Shown one piece after another: positions 44,673 to 55,638 of a DNA stretch of 64,000 bases. The DNA is taken from the NCBI GenBank assembly GCA_002104935.1, contig MCGT01000005.1, positions 310,001-374,000 of the forward strand. The letters are read 5' to 3'. The position numbers and the translations under genes are program-made. The stretch is from Hesseltinella vesiculosa (Eukaryota > Mucoromycota > Mucoromycetes > Mucorales > Cunninghamellaceae). Within the stretch, counting starts at the first letter, position 1, and each line of letters starts with the position of its first letter. Below the pieces are notes generated by a model. The model ran no database searches. It had not been told where the DNA came from and saw nothing but the letters and a program-made list of their open reading frames with translations.

Positions 44673-47032
44673 CTACAATATAAACTTGGTCAGCTGTTGC
44701 GCGCAAGAGCGTGGTTTCAGCTCCACCTTCTTGTCGTGCTTGTCCCATTGCAGAAGAAAGTAATAAAAGGCGATGGCCTGCAAATGGAAAGTGAGATTGT
44801 CCGCAAACTCGGCGCTCTGTGTTTCCACATGGTCAAAGATCACAGGGAGAAATCGGTCAATCAAGATCCGGGTGCCAAAGACGCTTTGTGGCTGTCGGCC
44901 ATGCTGTATCACCTGATCCTTCAATAGACCGATCGATGCTGTACGGATAGTCGCGTAAGGGCAGTTGGACAGCAATTCCATTAATGCATACAATCGCACT
45001 TGATCGTCGCTTTGTGTCAAACATTGAGCCAGCAATTGGTAACCATAGAAACGCAAATGGGGTCGGTCACACGTCGCCATGGAGGACGTCAGGATCTAAA
45101 AAAAGCCGGTTAGAGTTCATGCTGGAACAGCCAAGTGGGAAGCACAAAGGGCGAGAATCATTTCTGTGCGTGTGTGAGAATAAGCACCAACCACTTTTTT
45201 TCATATACCTGTAATGCCAACGTAAAGGTCATGCCCCCTTCAAGATCTTTGGTCATGCTGTCCAGGGATAAGCTTGACTGCTTTTGATCAAGGTTGTCAA
45301 CGACATACCAAAGTAAAACGAGAGCTTTGTCAAAAAAATGGGGTTGGAAGCTACGTCATTGTTTAAAAGGAAGGTTCGGAAGCGCGGACGCAAGTAAAAA
45401 AAAAATTGATTGACTAAATTGCCAAGATTACACCATACCCCCCCCCCAAACACCAGCGCCACGTTTTTTCTTCCCTACCTTTGACCCACGGGAAGGATCC
45501 GATAGAGAAAAGACTGAATCAGCCAGCATGGTTCAAGAATCAACGGTAGAAGAAAGGGCCGCCGGCTCTTGGCTTCAGTGTCAGAAAATTGATCTGGCAA
45601 GCTACGATTAACAACAAGGTAGGCAAGGTACACCACAAAACCTTTCTGAACCGACTCACATGTCATCCGTTCATGTCGTATTAATTTGTCCAAGGTGAAC
45701 CCTAAATATACAGCAACATCCTAAATAGCCCCATAAACAACGTTGCGCCCGGTTGCACATAGTCAGTCATTTTTTTTTTCTATTTCCAGCTCGACCGTTT
45801 CATACCAGGCACCGTGTGATGCATTCGCAGTGATCTTGCTGGTGATGCGTCACCTTGCCATTGGATGTGGTCAGTGCTGATTGTCGTACAGAGTGTTGTG
45901 GATGAAATTGTTCAAAGTAAGGTTTACAAAGATCCATGGCGGTCAACCCATACTTTTCAAACAGCTCCAGGTATAGGTCGATTGCCGTATCGGTTTTCTC
46001 GAGTGCCTAATACCACAACAAGTTAGAGCTGAGTTCATGCCGCCGCCATCCACTGAAGTTTACCTGCTCTGAGCCATAAAAACAGATGACATCCAGAACA
46101 CCATTGGTGATGGCTTGTGCCTCCACATAGCGGGACTCATCCATCAACCACGCCACCATCGAGAGCGCGGTCTTGCACACATTCGGTAGCCATGCGCCTA
46201 ACATTTCTAACGCCCTGTCACCCCTTTCCGCCAATGGCTCCAGAACTACAAAAATGAAGGTTGTGTCGGTGTATATGGCCACTGTGCGAAAGCTCCTTGT
46301 CTTTACCTGTCCTGCCAAACACTTGAAGCGTCACAAGCACAAGCATGACCCAGCGATCCATGGTGGCCAGATGTTGAGGCCAGTCGGCCAGATCACCTAG
46401 TTCTTGAATCACCCAGGCCTCGACTTCCCAGGGCTTACATGCTTGACCAATGGCCGTCAACAAATCTACAAGGCAGGTGACCATCTCACCTTGACGCGAA
46501 CCAGTCAACAGCCACGGCACAAGCACCGCCTGCAGTGCAGCATCATTGCGATTCATAAATGCCGTCTACGAAATAATAATAAAAATAAACGTGGCCGATT
46601 AGGACAATGTTTGTATCGATGCTCGGGTGACTTTACACCAAAGGTAGAAGCGGTCAATGTACGATGGAGACAATCGACAAGCTTTGTTTTCGTGCCGGCA
46701 GACGCCGTCGATGCCTGGTCCAGCGATGTTTGGATGAGCGCCATAAACTGGTCATACACCGGATCAGCATCATACTTGTCTTCTAGAGCTATGAAATGCT
46801 TCTAAGGAACCGTTGGTCAAAAAAAAAAAAAATGGTAGGTAAATAGACATGGCCAATGAGGTGGCACGCGTCCACGAATCGAAAAAGAAAAGGTCATAAG
46901 TACCTGGCATTTTTCAGCCTGATCCATTAGGGATTGTGTCCATACGTCAAGCTGGTGGGCTGCTTCCAGGCTATTCTCTTCTAATTCAGGCTGCGTACAG
47001 AGTGAAGACAAAGATGTCGTGAAGTACTTCAT
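44673..47032 (-). CDS. Ybp2/glomulin-type helical repeat protein
   Basis: Eight exons keep frame: 46904-47032, 46637-46801, 46307-46565, 46064-46245, 45806-46006, 45479-45720, 45209-45350, 44673-45095. The product is 580 residues, fitting the YAP1-binding-protein/Alf4/glomulin family. The sequence is helical throughout; the C-terminal part has the family-typical R-L-Y-A-L-M-E-L-L-S-N-C-P-Y and A-S-I-G-L-L-K-D-Q-V blocks and ends with A-F-Y-Y-F-L-L and a basic tail. In yeasts, members stabilise the Yap1 oxidative-stress response or act at kinetochores; the animal member binds cullin-RING ligases. Which role applies here cannot be told. The ATG at 47032 was preferred over an in-frame one at 47089, because the longer start adds only low-complexity residues. 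The gene is divergent from the RPA-interacting protein gene, 120 bp away. Confidence 0.75.
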
Positions 47033-47152
47033 TATAAGGAAAAAAAAGGAAGAGGGTAGAGAAGGAAGTTTTCTCCCCCCCCTCGTCATTCAAAGCGCGC
47101 TCTTTTTTTCTTTCTTTCCTTTTTGTGTTTTCACCCTCTTTTTCTCTGAAGA
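47033..47152. promoter_or_regulatory. Compact divergent promoter
   Basis: Only 120 bp separate the start codons of the Ybp2-like (-) and RPAIN-like (+) genes. The region is C-rich on one side (a run of eight C near 47075) and CT-rich on the other. It must hold both promoters, which makes shared control likely. Confidence 0.4.
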
Positions 47153-47927
47153 ATGACATCTCATCGACAGGCAATCAAGACTACTGCCACTGACAGACAG
47201 AACCACTGGCGAAGCAAATTCCACACACACTGTCGAGAACAAGCAAAAAAAGCTAGGCAATCCCAGATCGATAAGCGACGATTGGAAAGCGTAGGAGCCA
47301 TTGTTTTTCTTGGCATCGATAGTGACAGGCTCTTTTTCATGTAGACATGGATGTGGGAAGAATGGAAACAATTTCAAAGAGATCATCAAGCAGCCTTATC
47401 TCAAGAAAGTGCAGAGATATACCACGATCTCCAAGCCATGATCGAAGAGCACATTACCAGTAAGTCATGTTTTAGAGGGGCAGCCTCTAAGTCTCCTCAC
47501 TTTTAATTCACAGGCACAGACGACTTTAGCGATATCCTCTTTGAAGAGTATCAACAAGAGCAGCAACAACAGCTGGAAGAGAGTATTGCTCAGTACGAAA
47601 CCCTGCAAGCCCTGGCGTCCAAACCGTTGGTGATTTGCGCCAAATGCCACCAATCGCCCTATGCTCCCTCGCCTCTACACCCAGGTATCTATCAATGTGC
47701 CTCCTGTCAACACCAGATCCAGAGCAAGGTAAAGCCAGCAGGGAACGGGGGCTTTTGTCGATATATAACACAGCCTTCTTTTCTAGACATTTGACGCTGT
47801 GTGCTACACGCTTGAACGACATGCTGCGGATTGCCCAGGATCCGTTGGCCTCGGAGTGGATGCGAGCGACCCATCGTATCTCTTGGGAATGTGCCCGACC
47901 TGCGACCTTTGGGAACTCTTCTACTGA
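47153..47927 (+). CDS. RPA-interacting protein (RPAIN-like)
   Basis: Likely nuclear transport partner of the single-strand-binding complex RPA. Four exons keep frame (47153-47290, 47345-47459, 47514-47728, 47787-47927), giving 202 residues. Its three parts match the family: a basic N terminus (W-R-S-K-F-H-T-H-C-R-E-Q-A-K-K-A-R), an acidic/Gln-rich middle, and a C-terminal zinc-binding part with C-A-K-C and C-A-S-C-Q-H in exon 3 and H-A-A-D-C-P-G ... G-M-C-P-T-C-D-L-W-E at the end. The last pattern corresponds to the C-x-x-C-D-x-W ending typical of RPAIN proteins. Confidence 0.75.
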
Positions 47928-48039
47928 TACAGGTCACCCACGTCTCTTTTATATACCCACGGCGACATCGCTTCTTGCAATAAGAAAATAAACATTGCGT
48001 TTAATGCAGTAAGAGGTGGTAAGAGGATGAATTGTAAAC

Positions 48040-49872
48040 TAGTCCTGGAGGTATTTACGAAGCTTATGCGCAACAGAGTCCATCGAGGGACGCTGGAAGT
48101 AAAAAAAAAAAAAAAAAAAAAGGTGGATTAGCACATGCATTTTAACACTTGTTCAAAGGTACCCTCTTTGGTTCCGGGTCCCACATCGACTTCATTAACA
48201 GGATGATGGGACTGGGGTATGATTTTTCGAGGCTCTTCACCGAGGGTCGATAATGACAATCGCGCACTCTGTGGAAGAGAAATTCACGCGACTGTTCAGT
48301 GTAACCTAAAGAAAGAAAGCCAAAGGGCAAGGGGTCAGCCCGAACGATCATGAACCCAGTGAACTTACTTTGGTAAGGATAGCCTTTTTCACCCCATGTT
48401 AAGATTTCCCAAAACACAAGACCTAGAGAATAGACCTATGGTATTGTTTAGATTCCTCAATGATTTTCACACTACCCTCCTTTTTGTTTCGTTCTTACAT
48501 CAGCCTGCAGAAAAAAAACAAGGGGTCAGGATCTCGGAAACACTAAAAGCAGAGCGGGGTTACCTTTTCAGTGTAGCTGGGGTTGATCCTCCAGATTTCA
48601 GGTGCTTGCCAGTTGATGGTGCCACAGGAAGTGTGCATGACAGTGTTTGATCGTTCGCGGATCCTTGCCAGCCCAAAATCCGCCACCTTTGCTCGGTCAT
48701 CTGCGTCGATTAAAATGTTCATCGACTTTATGTCCTACAAAAAGGGTGATCAGAGTCCATGGGGGAGAGAGAGAGGACGAAGCAAAGAAAACAAAATTAC
48801 TCTGTGGGCAATGGGGGGTCTGCAAGAAAGGGGGAAAAAAATGTATAAGCCCATGGCACGTGAGGAAATAGGGCCTTGTTTTACCGTCGGCCATGAAGGT
48901 AGCTGACACCCCAGGCGATGTCGTACATGTAACTAATTTTTTGCTTGAAGCCAGGTGGATTATTTCGTGTACGTTGGAAGTAATGGTATAGGTCGCCTTT
49001 GGCACAGTAATCGGTCACAAGGCAGTATCTTGGCGAGGTGCAAAGACCGATGAATTGGATAATGGTGTCGTGACGAAGCTGCCTATCAAAGTTTTTAGTG
49101 GGTGAGTCCTCATGAAGCTTTTTTTTTTTTTTTACTGTTGGTTACTTGCATTAGCAGGCTGATTTCTTTCTTGGTTTCTTCCATATCTTGATCACTCAGC
49201 ATTCGGCTACGAATAAACGCAATAGCCACTTCGTTCTATCAACATAAAGGATGAGTCAACTCAGCAATGGAGGGAACCGGAGTTACCCCTTTGTAGTAGC
49301 CTGAGCGTGGAAAAAAAAAAGAAAAAAGTCAGCGGCGGGCGGTGGCGGTGGCGGCGGCGCCTTGTTGATCTCGTGCACGTTTACCTTTGTAGCAGTCTTT
49401 ATACGAACCAGTGCCTATAGGATCCATGATAGTGAGTTCGCCATATTGGATCTCAAGAGGATTGATGGTGACAGCGGGGGTAGGACTGACGTTTCGAAGT
49501 CGGTAGGTTCGAGCGGTAAAAAATCGGGGGTAGCGCACAGCAGTAGGCTTGCCTTTGGCATGTTCTTCGTCCTCCGAGTCCTCCTCTTCACTGATTTGGA
49601 TTTCTTGCAAGGTGGCCAATCGAGGAATGGAAGGCTGAGGAGCAGATTCTTGGCAGATGTACCACATTGCCAAAGCATTGATCATATCATCCATGTGCCT
49701 GGGTGTGTTCAACTCAAGTTTCTGGCATATTTGGACCAGCTGTGCATAATTGCAGCGTAACAAGGCATCCTGAACAAAAAGGGTGAGACTCAACCATGGT
49801 TATATTTGTTGCTTTACATACTCTTAGTTGTGGGTCAATACGATCAATGGCTGGAGGCTGTCTAGGTTGCAT
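48040..49872 (-). CDS. TKL-type protein kinase with altered VAIK motif
   Basis: Eleven exons keep frame: 49822-49872, 49385-49769, 49287-49300, 49150-49235, 48885-49082, 48801-48819, 48564-48734, 48499-48504, 48369-48435, 48163-48305, about 48040-48092. The product is about 397 residues. A 125-residue N-terminal region with an acidic E-E-E-D-S-E-D-E-E stretch precedes the kinase domain: glycine loop I-G-T-G-S-Y, A-H-R-D-I-K-S-M-N-I-L, A-D-F-G-L-A-R, Q-A-P-E-I-W and D-V-Y-S-L-G-L-V-F-W-E. The HRD motif is completed by a 19-nt exon and the A-D of A-D-V-Y-S by a 6-nt exon. Intron 4 has a GC donor. The usual VAIK lysine is alanine (V-A-I-A, residue 156), so activity is uncertain. The tyrosine-kinase-like features (S-M-N-I-L, W-Q-A-P-E) place it near fungal MAP3K/TKL kinases. 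The 3' end may be off by one base. Confidence 0.85.
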
Positions 49873-50109
49873 CGTTTCTTTGCCCAGCAATGAAAATGAA
49901 AAGAAGGGGCGGAGAAAAGAAGAGGGATGAATCGACGCTGGTTTGCTTTTAACAGTTTAGGCACATGACAGAGATTTTAGTAAATAAAAAAAGTTTATTG
50001 GTTATAAGAATAAATGGCGAAGCCAAAAGTCAATAATGTCGTAATAAATATTAATCGATGGCTTGAAGATGACGAGGTAACAGGTCCATGATCTGGAAAT
50101 GGTGGTATT

Positions 50110-51449
50110 CTATTGGGGAATTCTTTAAAAGGTGAGTTAAAAACGAGGGAAATGACATGGACATCGACACGTGACTCGGTGGCACCCCACTCACTTTTGG
50201 TTCAGCTCCTTCCAGTAACGTTCCACGAACAGCGTTTTTGCTTTCAAGGTCTTAGCCATCCAGTTGCCACCGACCATTCCGAATGGCAGCTGTGCCACGC
50301 CCTTTGACTTTTTAAAAAAAAAATAGGAGTGTCAATCTCGATGGCGGTGCCTTTTCATGTTTACCTTTCCATAGGTGACAAGCATGAGATCCGGTGATTT
50401 CTTGTAGTCTTTGAGTGTGGCGTTGGGTGACGCGATGAGGCGGGCAATGTTGCCAGCGGCGATGGAGGCATGGGCGGCTGTGCGGAAAGCCAGCTTTGTT
50501 TCTTGGAGATCAGCAACGTCTCCGATGACAAAGACGCGGCTGGACAGGAGCGGATGGTCGACTTGGAGGGTAGGCAAGACCTTGACACAGTGGTTGGACT
50601 GGATCAGTTCAGGGTAGCTGGCCTTGACAACGGTTGCCTCGGGGCGGTTGCCAAAGGCCAGAACGACCAGATCCACATCCTCCAGGTTAACATTCTTCTT
50701 TGTGGGAGGCAAAGGTGAAGTGGGCTTGAAAACAGAGGTGAGCTGATCGACGGGCGGCAGAGTCACAGAGTCGTCGAGACTGAGCTGCACCTTGGACTCT
50801 TTCAGCAGGGACTGGAGACGATCGCTGACTTTCAAAGGCATGTAAGAGGCTGACCCTAACTGGGGTTGACTGTGCACCAAAGTCACCTTCTTGTCCGAGT
50901 AGTGATCGACGATCTCACCGGCCATTTCCACACCAACGGGGCCACCACCGACGATCAGTACATGGTTGGCTTGCGACAGTTGGCGACGGATCGCTTGCAG
51001 TTCGGCCTGACCTTCTTTCAGCGTTGTCTTGTTCACACGTGCTGGTGCTGGGTAACGAGTGCCTGTGGCGAGCACCTTTCAGAAAAAAAGCAGAGGAGAT
51101 CAGGGCTGCGCTCGTGGCTTATTTTCTTTGTCGGCCTTACCAAGAAATCATAGGCAATTTGCGTGCCAAATTGGGAATGAGGGTCTTGCAAGTAAACATG
51201 GTCTTCATCAAAGCGGGCTACAGAGGCTTGGATGACTTTGTTGTTTGGTGAAGTAAACAGTTTGTCGTAAGGGATGAAGATTTGGTTGTCCCAGTCTTCA
51301 ATGGCACCGCGTAAGCCTGCGACACAATGGTAAAAATGGGTCTTCTTGTCGATCAGGATCACACGGACGTCTTTGAGTTGCTGCTTTTCAAGGGCCCTTG
51401 CCGTCCCAATACCGGCATACCCACCACCAACAATAACAATAGTCTTCAT
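50110..51449 (-). CDS. FSP1/AIF-like FAD-dependent oxidoreductase
   Basis: Member of the AIFM2/FSP1 (AIF homologue) family of NAD(P)H:quinone oxidoreductases. Four exons keep frame: 51141-51449, 50365-51075, 50195-50307, 50110-50122. The product is 381 residues, close to the family's usual 370. The FAD-binding G-G-G-Y-A-G-I-G is at residues 8-15, the N-A-T-G-type motif appears as L-A-T-G-T-R, the NAD(P)H-binding Rossmann motif is V-G-G-G-P-V-G-V-E-M-A-G-E, and the second FAD motif is R-V-F-V-I-G-D-V-A-D. The C-terminal block G-V-A-Q-L-P-F-G-M-V-G-G is the family signature. No mitochondrial targeting peptide is seen; the N terminus begins directly with the Rossmann strand. Confidence 0.9.
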
Positions 51450-52168
51450 ATTTTAAGAGAAAAGAAAAGGGGAGTTGAATATAAAAATAAAAGGTGTAGA
51501 TCAAAAAAAAAAGCAAGGAAAGAAACGCATCTGGCTTTCGATGATCGCTATTTATTTTCCCGGTTTTTGGGCACTGTGACTTTTTTCATGCATTTGTCAA
51601 AAGTTGGTCATCGGCCACGCCTGTCACAATCTGGTCAGCCAAGCTTGAGAATGATGAAAAATACAAGCGTCGGTGAATCTACTTCACCCGCCTTTTTCCA
51701 TTGGCTGAACCAAATGGATGTCCAAATATGGCAAGCCACGTTCCTTCCTTTTTGTCATGGCCAGTTGCCCTTTGCATCAGTGAAGCATTTTATGCTTTTC
51801 CCATGAAAACTGGACAGGGTGGTGAGTGCTCCATCCAGCAGAGTTATGCTTTCCGAAGCACCAACCTATCGTATGGCTGGGATATGCCTTGGCCGCTGTG
51901 CGCTACACTTTTATTGAAAATTGAAGTCGCAAATACACTTACCCAATCAAGAGAGGGTAGAGCAGGAGCGACGAAAACGAACAGTGAGTGCCAAGCCAGA
52001 TTTTTTTTTTTCATCCTCTCTCGATTCTTACCTGTATCGGGCAAAGCCCACACTTCAAACAGATGAAAAAAAAAAAAGTCATCCGTAACCAAGACTAATT
52101 GGTAGAATAAAAAAAATAAAAAAAAAACTCTAAATAAAAACATGAGTTCACATAAAACAATCAAGTTA
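51450..52168. other. Region downstream of Fanzor; possible guide-RNA locus
   Basis: 719 bp between the FSP1-like start codon and the Fanzor stop codon, without a gene. In characterised Fanzor and TnpB loci the guide (omega/fRNA) is transcribed from the 3' side of the protein gene, so this is the place to look. By eye I see only a weak hairpin (GGGCTTTGCCC, reverse strand, about 52040-52050), several A/T runs and no terminal inverted repeat. The FSP1-like promoter must also lie in the first few hundred bases. Confidence 0.3.
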
Positions 52169-55100
52169 TCAGATTTCCTTACAATTTTGCGGTGGGAGGG
52201 AGATGAGGGGGAGAGTCGGACGTCGATGATGTGGACCACCAGGAGCTGGTCGTGCGAGGGGAGCAGGCCGGGCCCCAACCTCCAGCGTTGAGAGCGCAGC
52301 CCAAAACATGTTGTTGGCTGCACAGGCATCTCGGCCCCAAAACATGCAGCAGGCAGTGCAGTGCTTCAGGCCAAAGATGCCTTGTTGGTTGTTGTTGTTG
52401 GCAACGGGTGACAATTGGCCTCCACAGACATTGCAAGCCTAGATATAAGAAGAAAAATCGTACATTTGTCACTTGTCTTCTGACTAAAAAAAAAAGCACT
52501 TGCTTGGCTGGTCAAGTATTCGTCTGTGTGCAGTAGCAGAGCAAGGGCACGGGACTGGCGTTCGAGTAGGTGATTTCGGACAGTATCCGTTCGTCCAACT
52601 GCATGCCCTCGGATTCTGGCCCCATCGCGACCAATCATTGCAGCACCAAACGCTACCAAGGATGGGCCTTGTTGCTGAGGGCGGGAGCCATGGTATCGTT
52701 TCTTCATAGGACTAGGAGGGGAAGAAAAAAGTGAGCACGATTTTTTTTCCAAGGGCGACTTCAGGTTTACTTTTTTGGGCTAAAAGAAGAGGTGGAATAG
52801 TCAGATTCCCTTTTTTTTTTATTCCATTTCCTACCTATGGTTCAGTTCCAGGAACTTTTGTTGCAGTTGTTCCTTTTGGTTTTTCAGGAGCAGTCGATGT
52901 TGTTCCAGTGTGTTGACCATGAGCTCGTGGGCGGTCACCTGTGTGTTCAGTGCGCTTTGGATGGCTTGGTTTTGTGACAGGTCGAGATCCATGATCCCGG
53001 AAACAATGGCATCCATGGCGGCTTCTTGGACAGCGATTTGGTTGTCGACATCAGCGATCTGGGTATCGACAGCAACATAGTCAGAACGAACAATCTGCTG
53101 CTTGATTGCCCGCTTTTCCTGGCTCAACTTGCGACGCCGGCGTCGGTTTTTCCTCGTCTTGGCTTTCATTCGCTTGGCCTTGCAATATTTGGCAGACCCG
53201 GTCAACATGATGTTGACACAGGCCGCGGCTCCTCGTTGCTGACCCTTCTTTGCTTCAAATCGGGCTTTCGATGAGTGGCTTCCATAAAATGCCATTGTCG
53301 ACGTCAGATGGCGGAGTTTGTGCGAGACGGCTTGCCGAAATTCAACTACGTCGCCTGTGGTCGTCGTCGGCGTTTCCGATTCAATCGTCGCCATCGTTGC
53401 CATAGTGCCGCCAGGAAGAGGTAAGAGCACATTGTTTTTCCTGTCATTCAGGTGCTTCTGACGTACGGTCTCTTTGGTTATCGTCTTGTATTCCTTGGCA
53501 GACACTCTACGTATGGGGTGTGGCTCCGATCCAGATCCAAAGGACGTGGTGACGACCGCTCGACGTCCAGGGTCTGTGCCCGACAGCGCATATTGGTGCA
53601 TGGGGTAAGTCGTATTGGCAAAGTCTTGTGCGTATAGTAGAGGTGGTTTTGGTCCTGTTGGCAGTCTTGCAAACACGACATGCATTTGGACACCGTCCGT
53701 GCGCAACACACCAGAAAACATACGACCATAATGCCATTCATTGTTCACATCATCCACACTAGAAAGTCATGTATAAAATTAGCCCACTTGCCCCCCCCCC
53801 CTTTATTTTTTTTGTCGCTGTGTCTTCTGAACTTGCCTTCCATAACCATATTTGTCAAGGCGGAAAACGTCCCAGAAGAGATTCATTTTTTCCATAAACG
53901 GTGGGACGCGACGGGGTGTTTGACGGCTTATTTGGTGGTGGGGACGGTTGACAAGGGAAGGTAGGTTCTCTGCTGTGATGGTGATAAAGCGTGGGCGGTT
54001 CGAGGGCATTGGGAGAAGCGTGAATGATGGCAATGTGACAGGATCATCGTCAGTCTCGGGCAGAGATCGATGATAGTCGTACACGTCGAGGATACTTCGA
54101 AGCAAGGGAAGGTATTTCGCTGGATCGGCATGCAATGTCTGTGTGGTGATGTCTTCTTCTGATGGCTTCATCTCTCGTAACTCAATGATCACATCATTCA
54201 TCAGACGTCGATGGTGGTGAGGGATTTCTTCGGGAATGGGCTGAGATGGATCTGGTTGGCGGAGCGCAAAGTTGTCGTAGGCATAGGCTTTGATGGCACC
54301 CATGGCACTGCTATTAGGCAACTAAAAAAAAAAAATGGAAGAGAGTCAAGCCCGGAAAAGTCAACCCATGCTTATTTTTTCACTTCTGCTTTACCTCGCC
54401 ATCGACAGCGAACCGGAATTTGATAAAGGCTTTCACCCGTCCTTCGAAGTTCTTGCTGATGTGGTTTTTGTTTGCCGTTGCTTGCTCTTTGCATGCCATG
54501 GTCAATTCCGCAGTGTGGCCCGGCTGGTCATAGGTGTCATAGGGGGCCAAGGTGACATGGTAATCATTGTCCCAATGGCGGAGCAAGGAAGCAGGAACAC
54601 GAGGGTCTTGGGCAGACTTGGTGACAAATTCATCACGGCGACCACGTATGAGCTGGGAGACCAGGTAGAGGCCGTTTTGGTGGAGCAGGAAGGGGGTTAG
54701 ATCAGAGGCATGGTTGGCGGCATAATCTGACATGAACAGTTGAAGGCGAGTCATGACATTCTTGAGATATTGAGATTTGACGGACACTGCTTGTCGTAAC
54801 TGGTCCACAAATGGCTTTCGCACGAAAGCTTCGAAGCTTTTGATTCGTGTGTATTGTTCATGGCCAGGCATGCGGCGTTTCATAAATTCAGCTTTGCTTG
54901 TGGGATGAAATGGGCAGGCACGATTTGCAGAGCTTGAATGTCCAGTCAGATGGCAGGTAGGACAAACTTCAGGCGGGTTTGGGTTGGCAGCTGCCACCTG
55001 AAATTGTTGGGCACCTTGCTGCACCATTCTTCGAATGTCAGCCGCGGTATCAGGGTCCCTAGCTGTCGTAGCGGTGATGGCTGACAAGTGACAAAAAATG

Positions 55101-55500
55101 AGGTCAGCAGGTTTTCACATGAAAATGAAGGCAGAAGTTTACGTCCTTGCTGACGGTCGTGGAATGGACAATCTCGCGACCTGCGAGTCAGGTGATGAGG
55201 AGATCCGCAATCTTGACACAATCGAAGAGCTTGAGAGGGTTTCAAGAAGATGAAAAGGTGAGGAAAAAAAAACTGAAGCAGTGTTATCCCAGATGACTTA
55301 CTTGATCTGTGTTTTTCAGCCCATGAGAGTACAAGGATGGCTTGCTCTTGTGTCAGGCCGTTGTTGGCTTGGAACTCTTGAAAGTTCCCTGTTAGGTTGG
55401 TGTAAACAGGCTCTGGCACATTTATCAAGGTGATATACAGTGCTTGGAGGTGGTGCTTTGAACCTATGTAAGGGCGGCGTTGCGGTTGTTCTCTCTCCAT
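52169..55500 (-). CDS. Fanzor (eukaryotic TnpB-like RNA-guided nuclease)
   Basis: Seven exons keep frame: 55302-55500, 55143-55229, 54395-55080, 53837-54321, 52835-53758, 52504-52711, 52169-52438. The product is 952 residues. RuvC-I is G-T-D-P-G-R-R (Asp548). A Lys/Arg-rich helical region with K-A-K-R-M-K-A-K-T-R-K and a long coiled-coil-like stretch fills 650-790. Then comes V-A-F-G-A-A, D-E-Y-L-T-S-Q at 857-863, a C4 zinc finger (C865-x2-C868 and C890-x2-C893) and RuvC-III G-R-D-A-C-A-A-N-N (Asp900). This is the TnpB C-terminal layout; the TnpB-type RuvC-II Glu is absent and Glu858 is the likely substitute, as I recall for Fanzors. The N terminus has two zinc-knuckle-like modules (C71-C74 and C135-C138, each ending C-P-F-H). 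Two introns have GC donors. A possible 9-nt exon (about 52772-52780) could be included without changing the frame. The start at 55500 was preferred to an in-frame ATG at 55539. Related proteins guide DNA cleavage with an RNA; here the function is inferred. Confidence 0.87.
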
Positions 55501-55638
55501 GTAGCAAGGAAGTTGGAAGGGTGAAAAAAAAATAAGCAAAAAGAGAAGGAAAAAAAAAAAGTCGCGTGCGAGGTTTAAAAATCACAATGAGCCGCTTTTT
55601 GCCATTTTTTTTTCTTCACCCACATCCAGCACGGCACA
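55501..55638. promoter_or_regulatory. Short divergent upstream region of Fanzor
   Basis: 138 bp between the Fanzor start (-) and the start of the truncated + strand gene. It contains A-runs and a T-run and a GTCGCGTGCGAGG stretch at about 55561. No transposon end (terminal inverted repeat) is seen. Confidence 0.35.

Noticed and set aside
44487..44927. 146-codon + strand ORF over the Ybp2-like 3' end
   Set aside because: It is the antisense shadow of the last Ybp2-like exon and shows no family motif.
52772..52780. 9-nt micro-exon in the Fanzor gene
   Set aside because: It has splice-like borders and keeps frame, but the gene is equally in frame without it, so it is mentioned as optional only.
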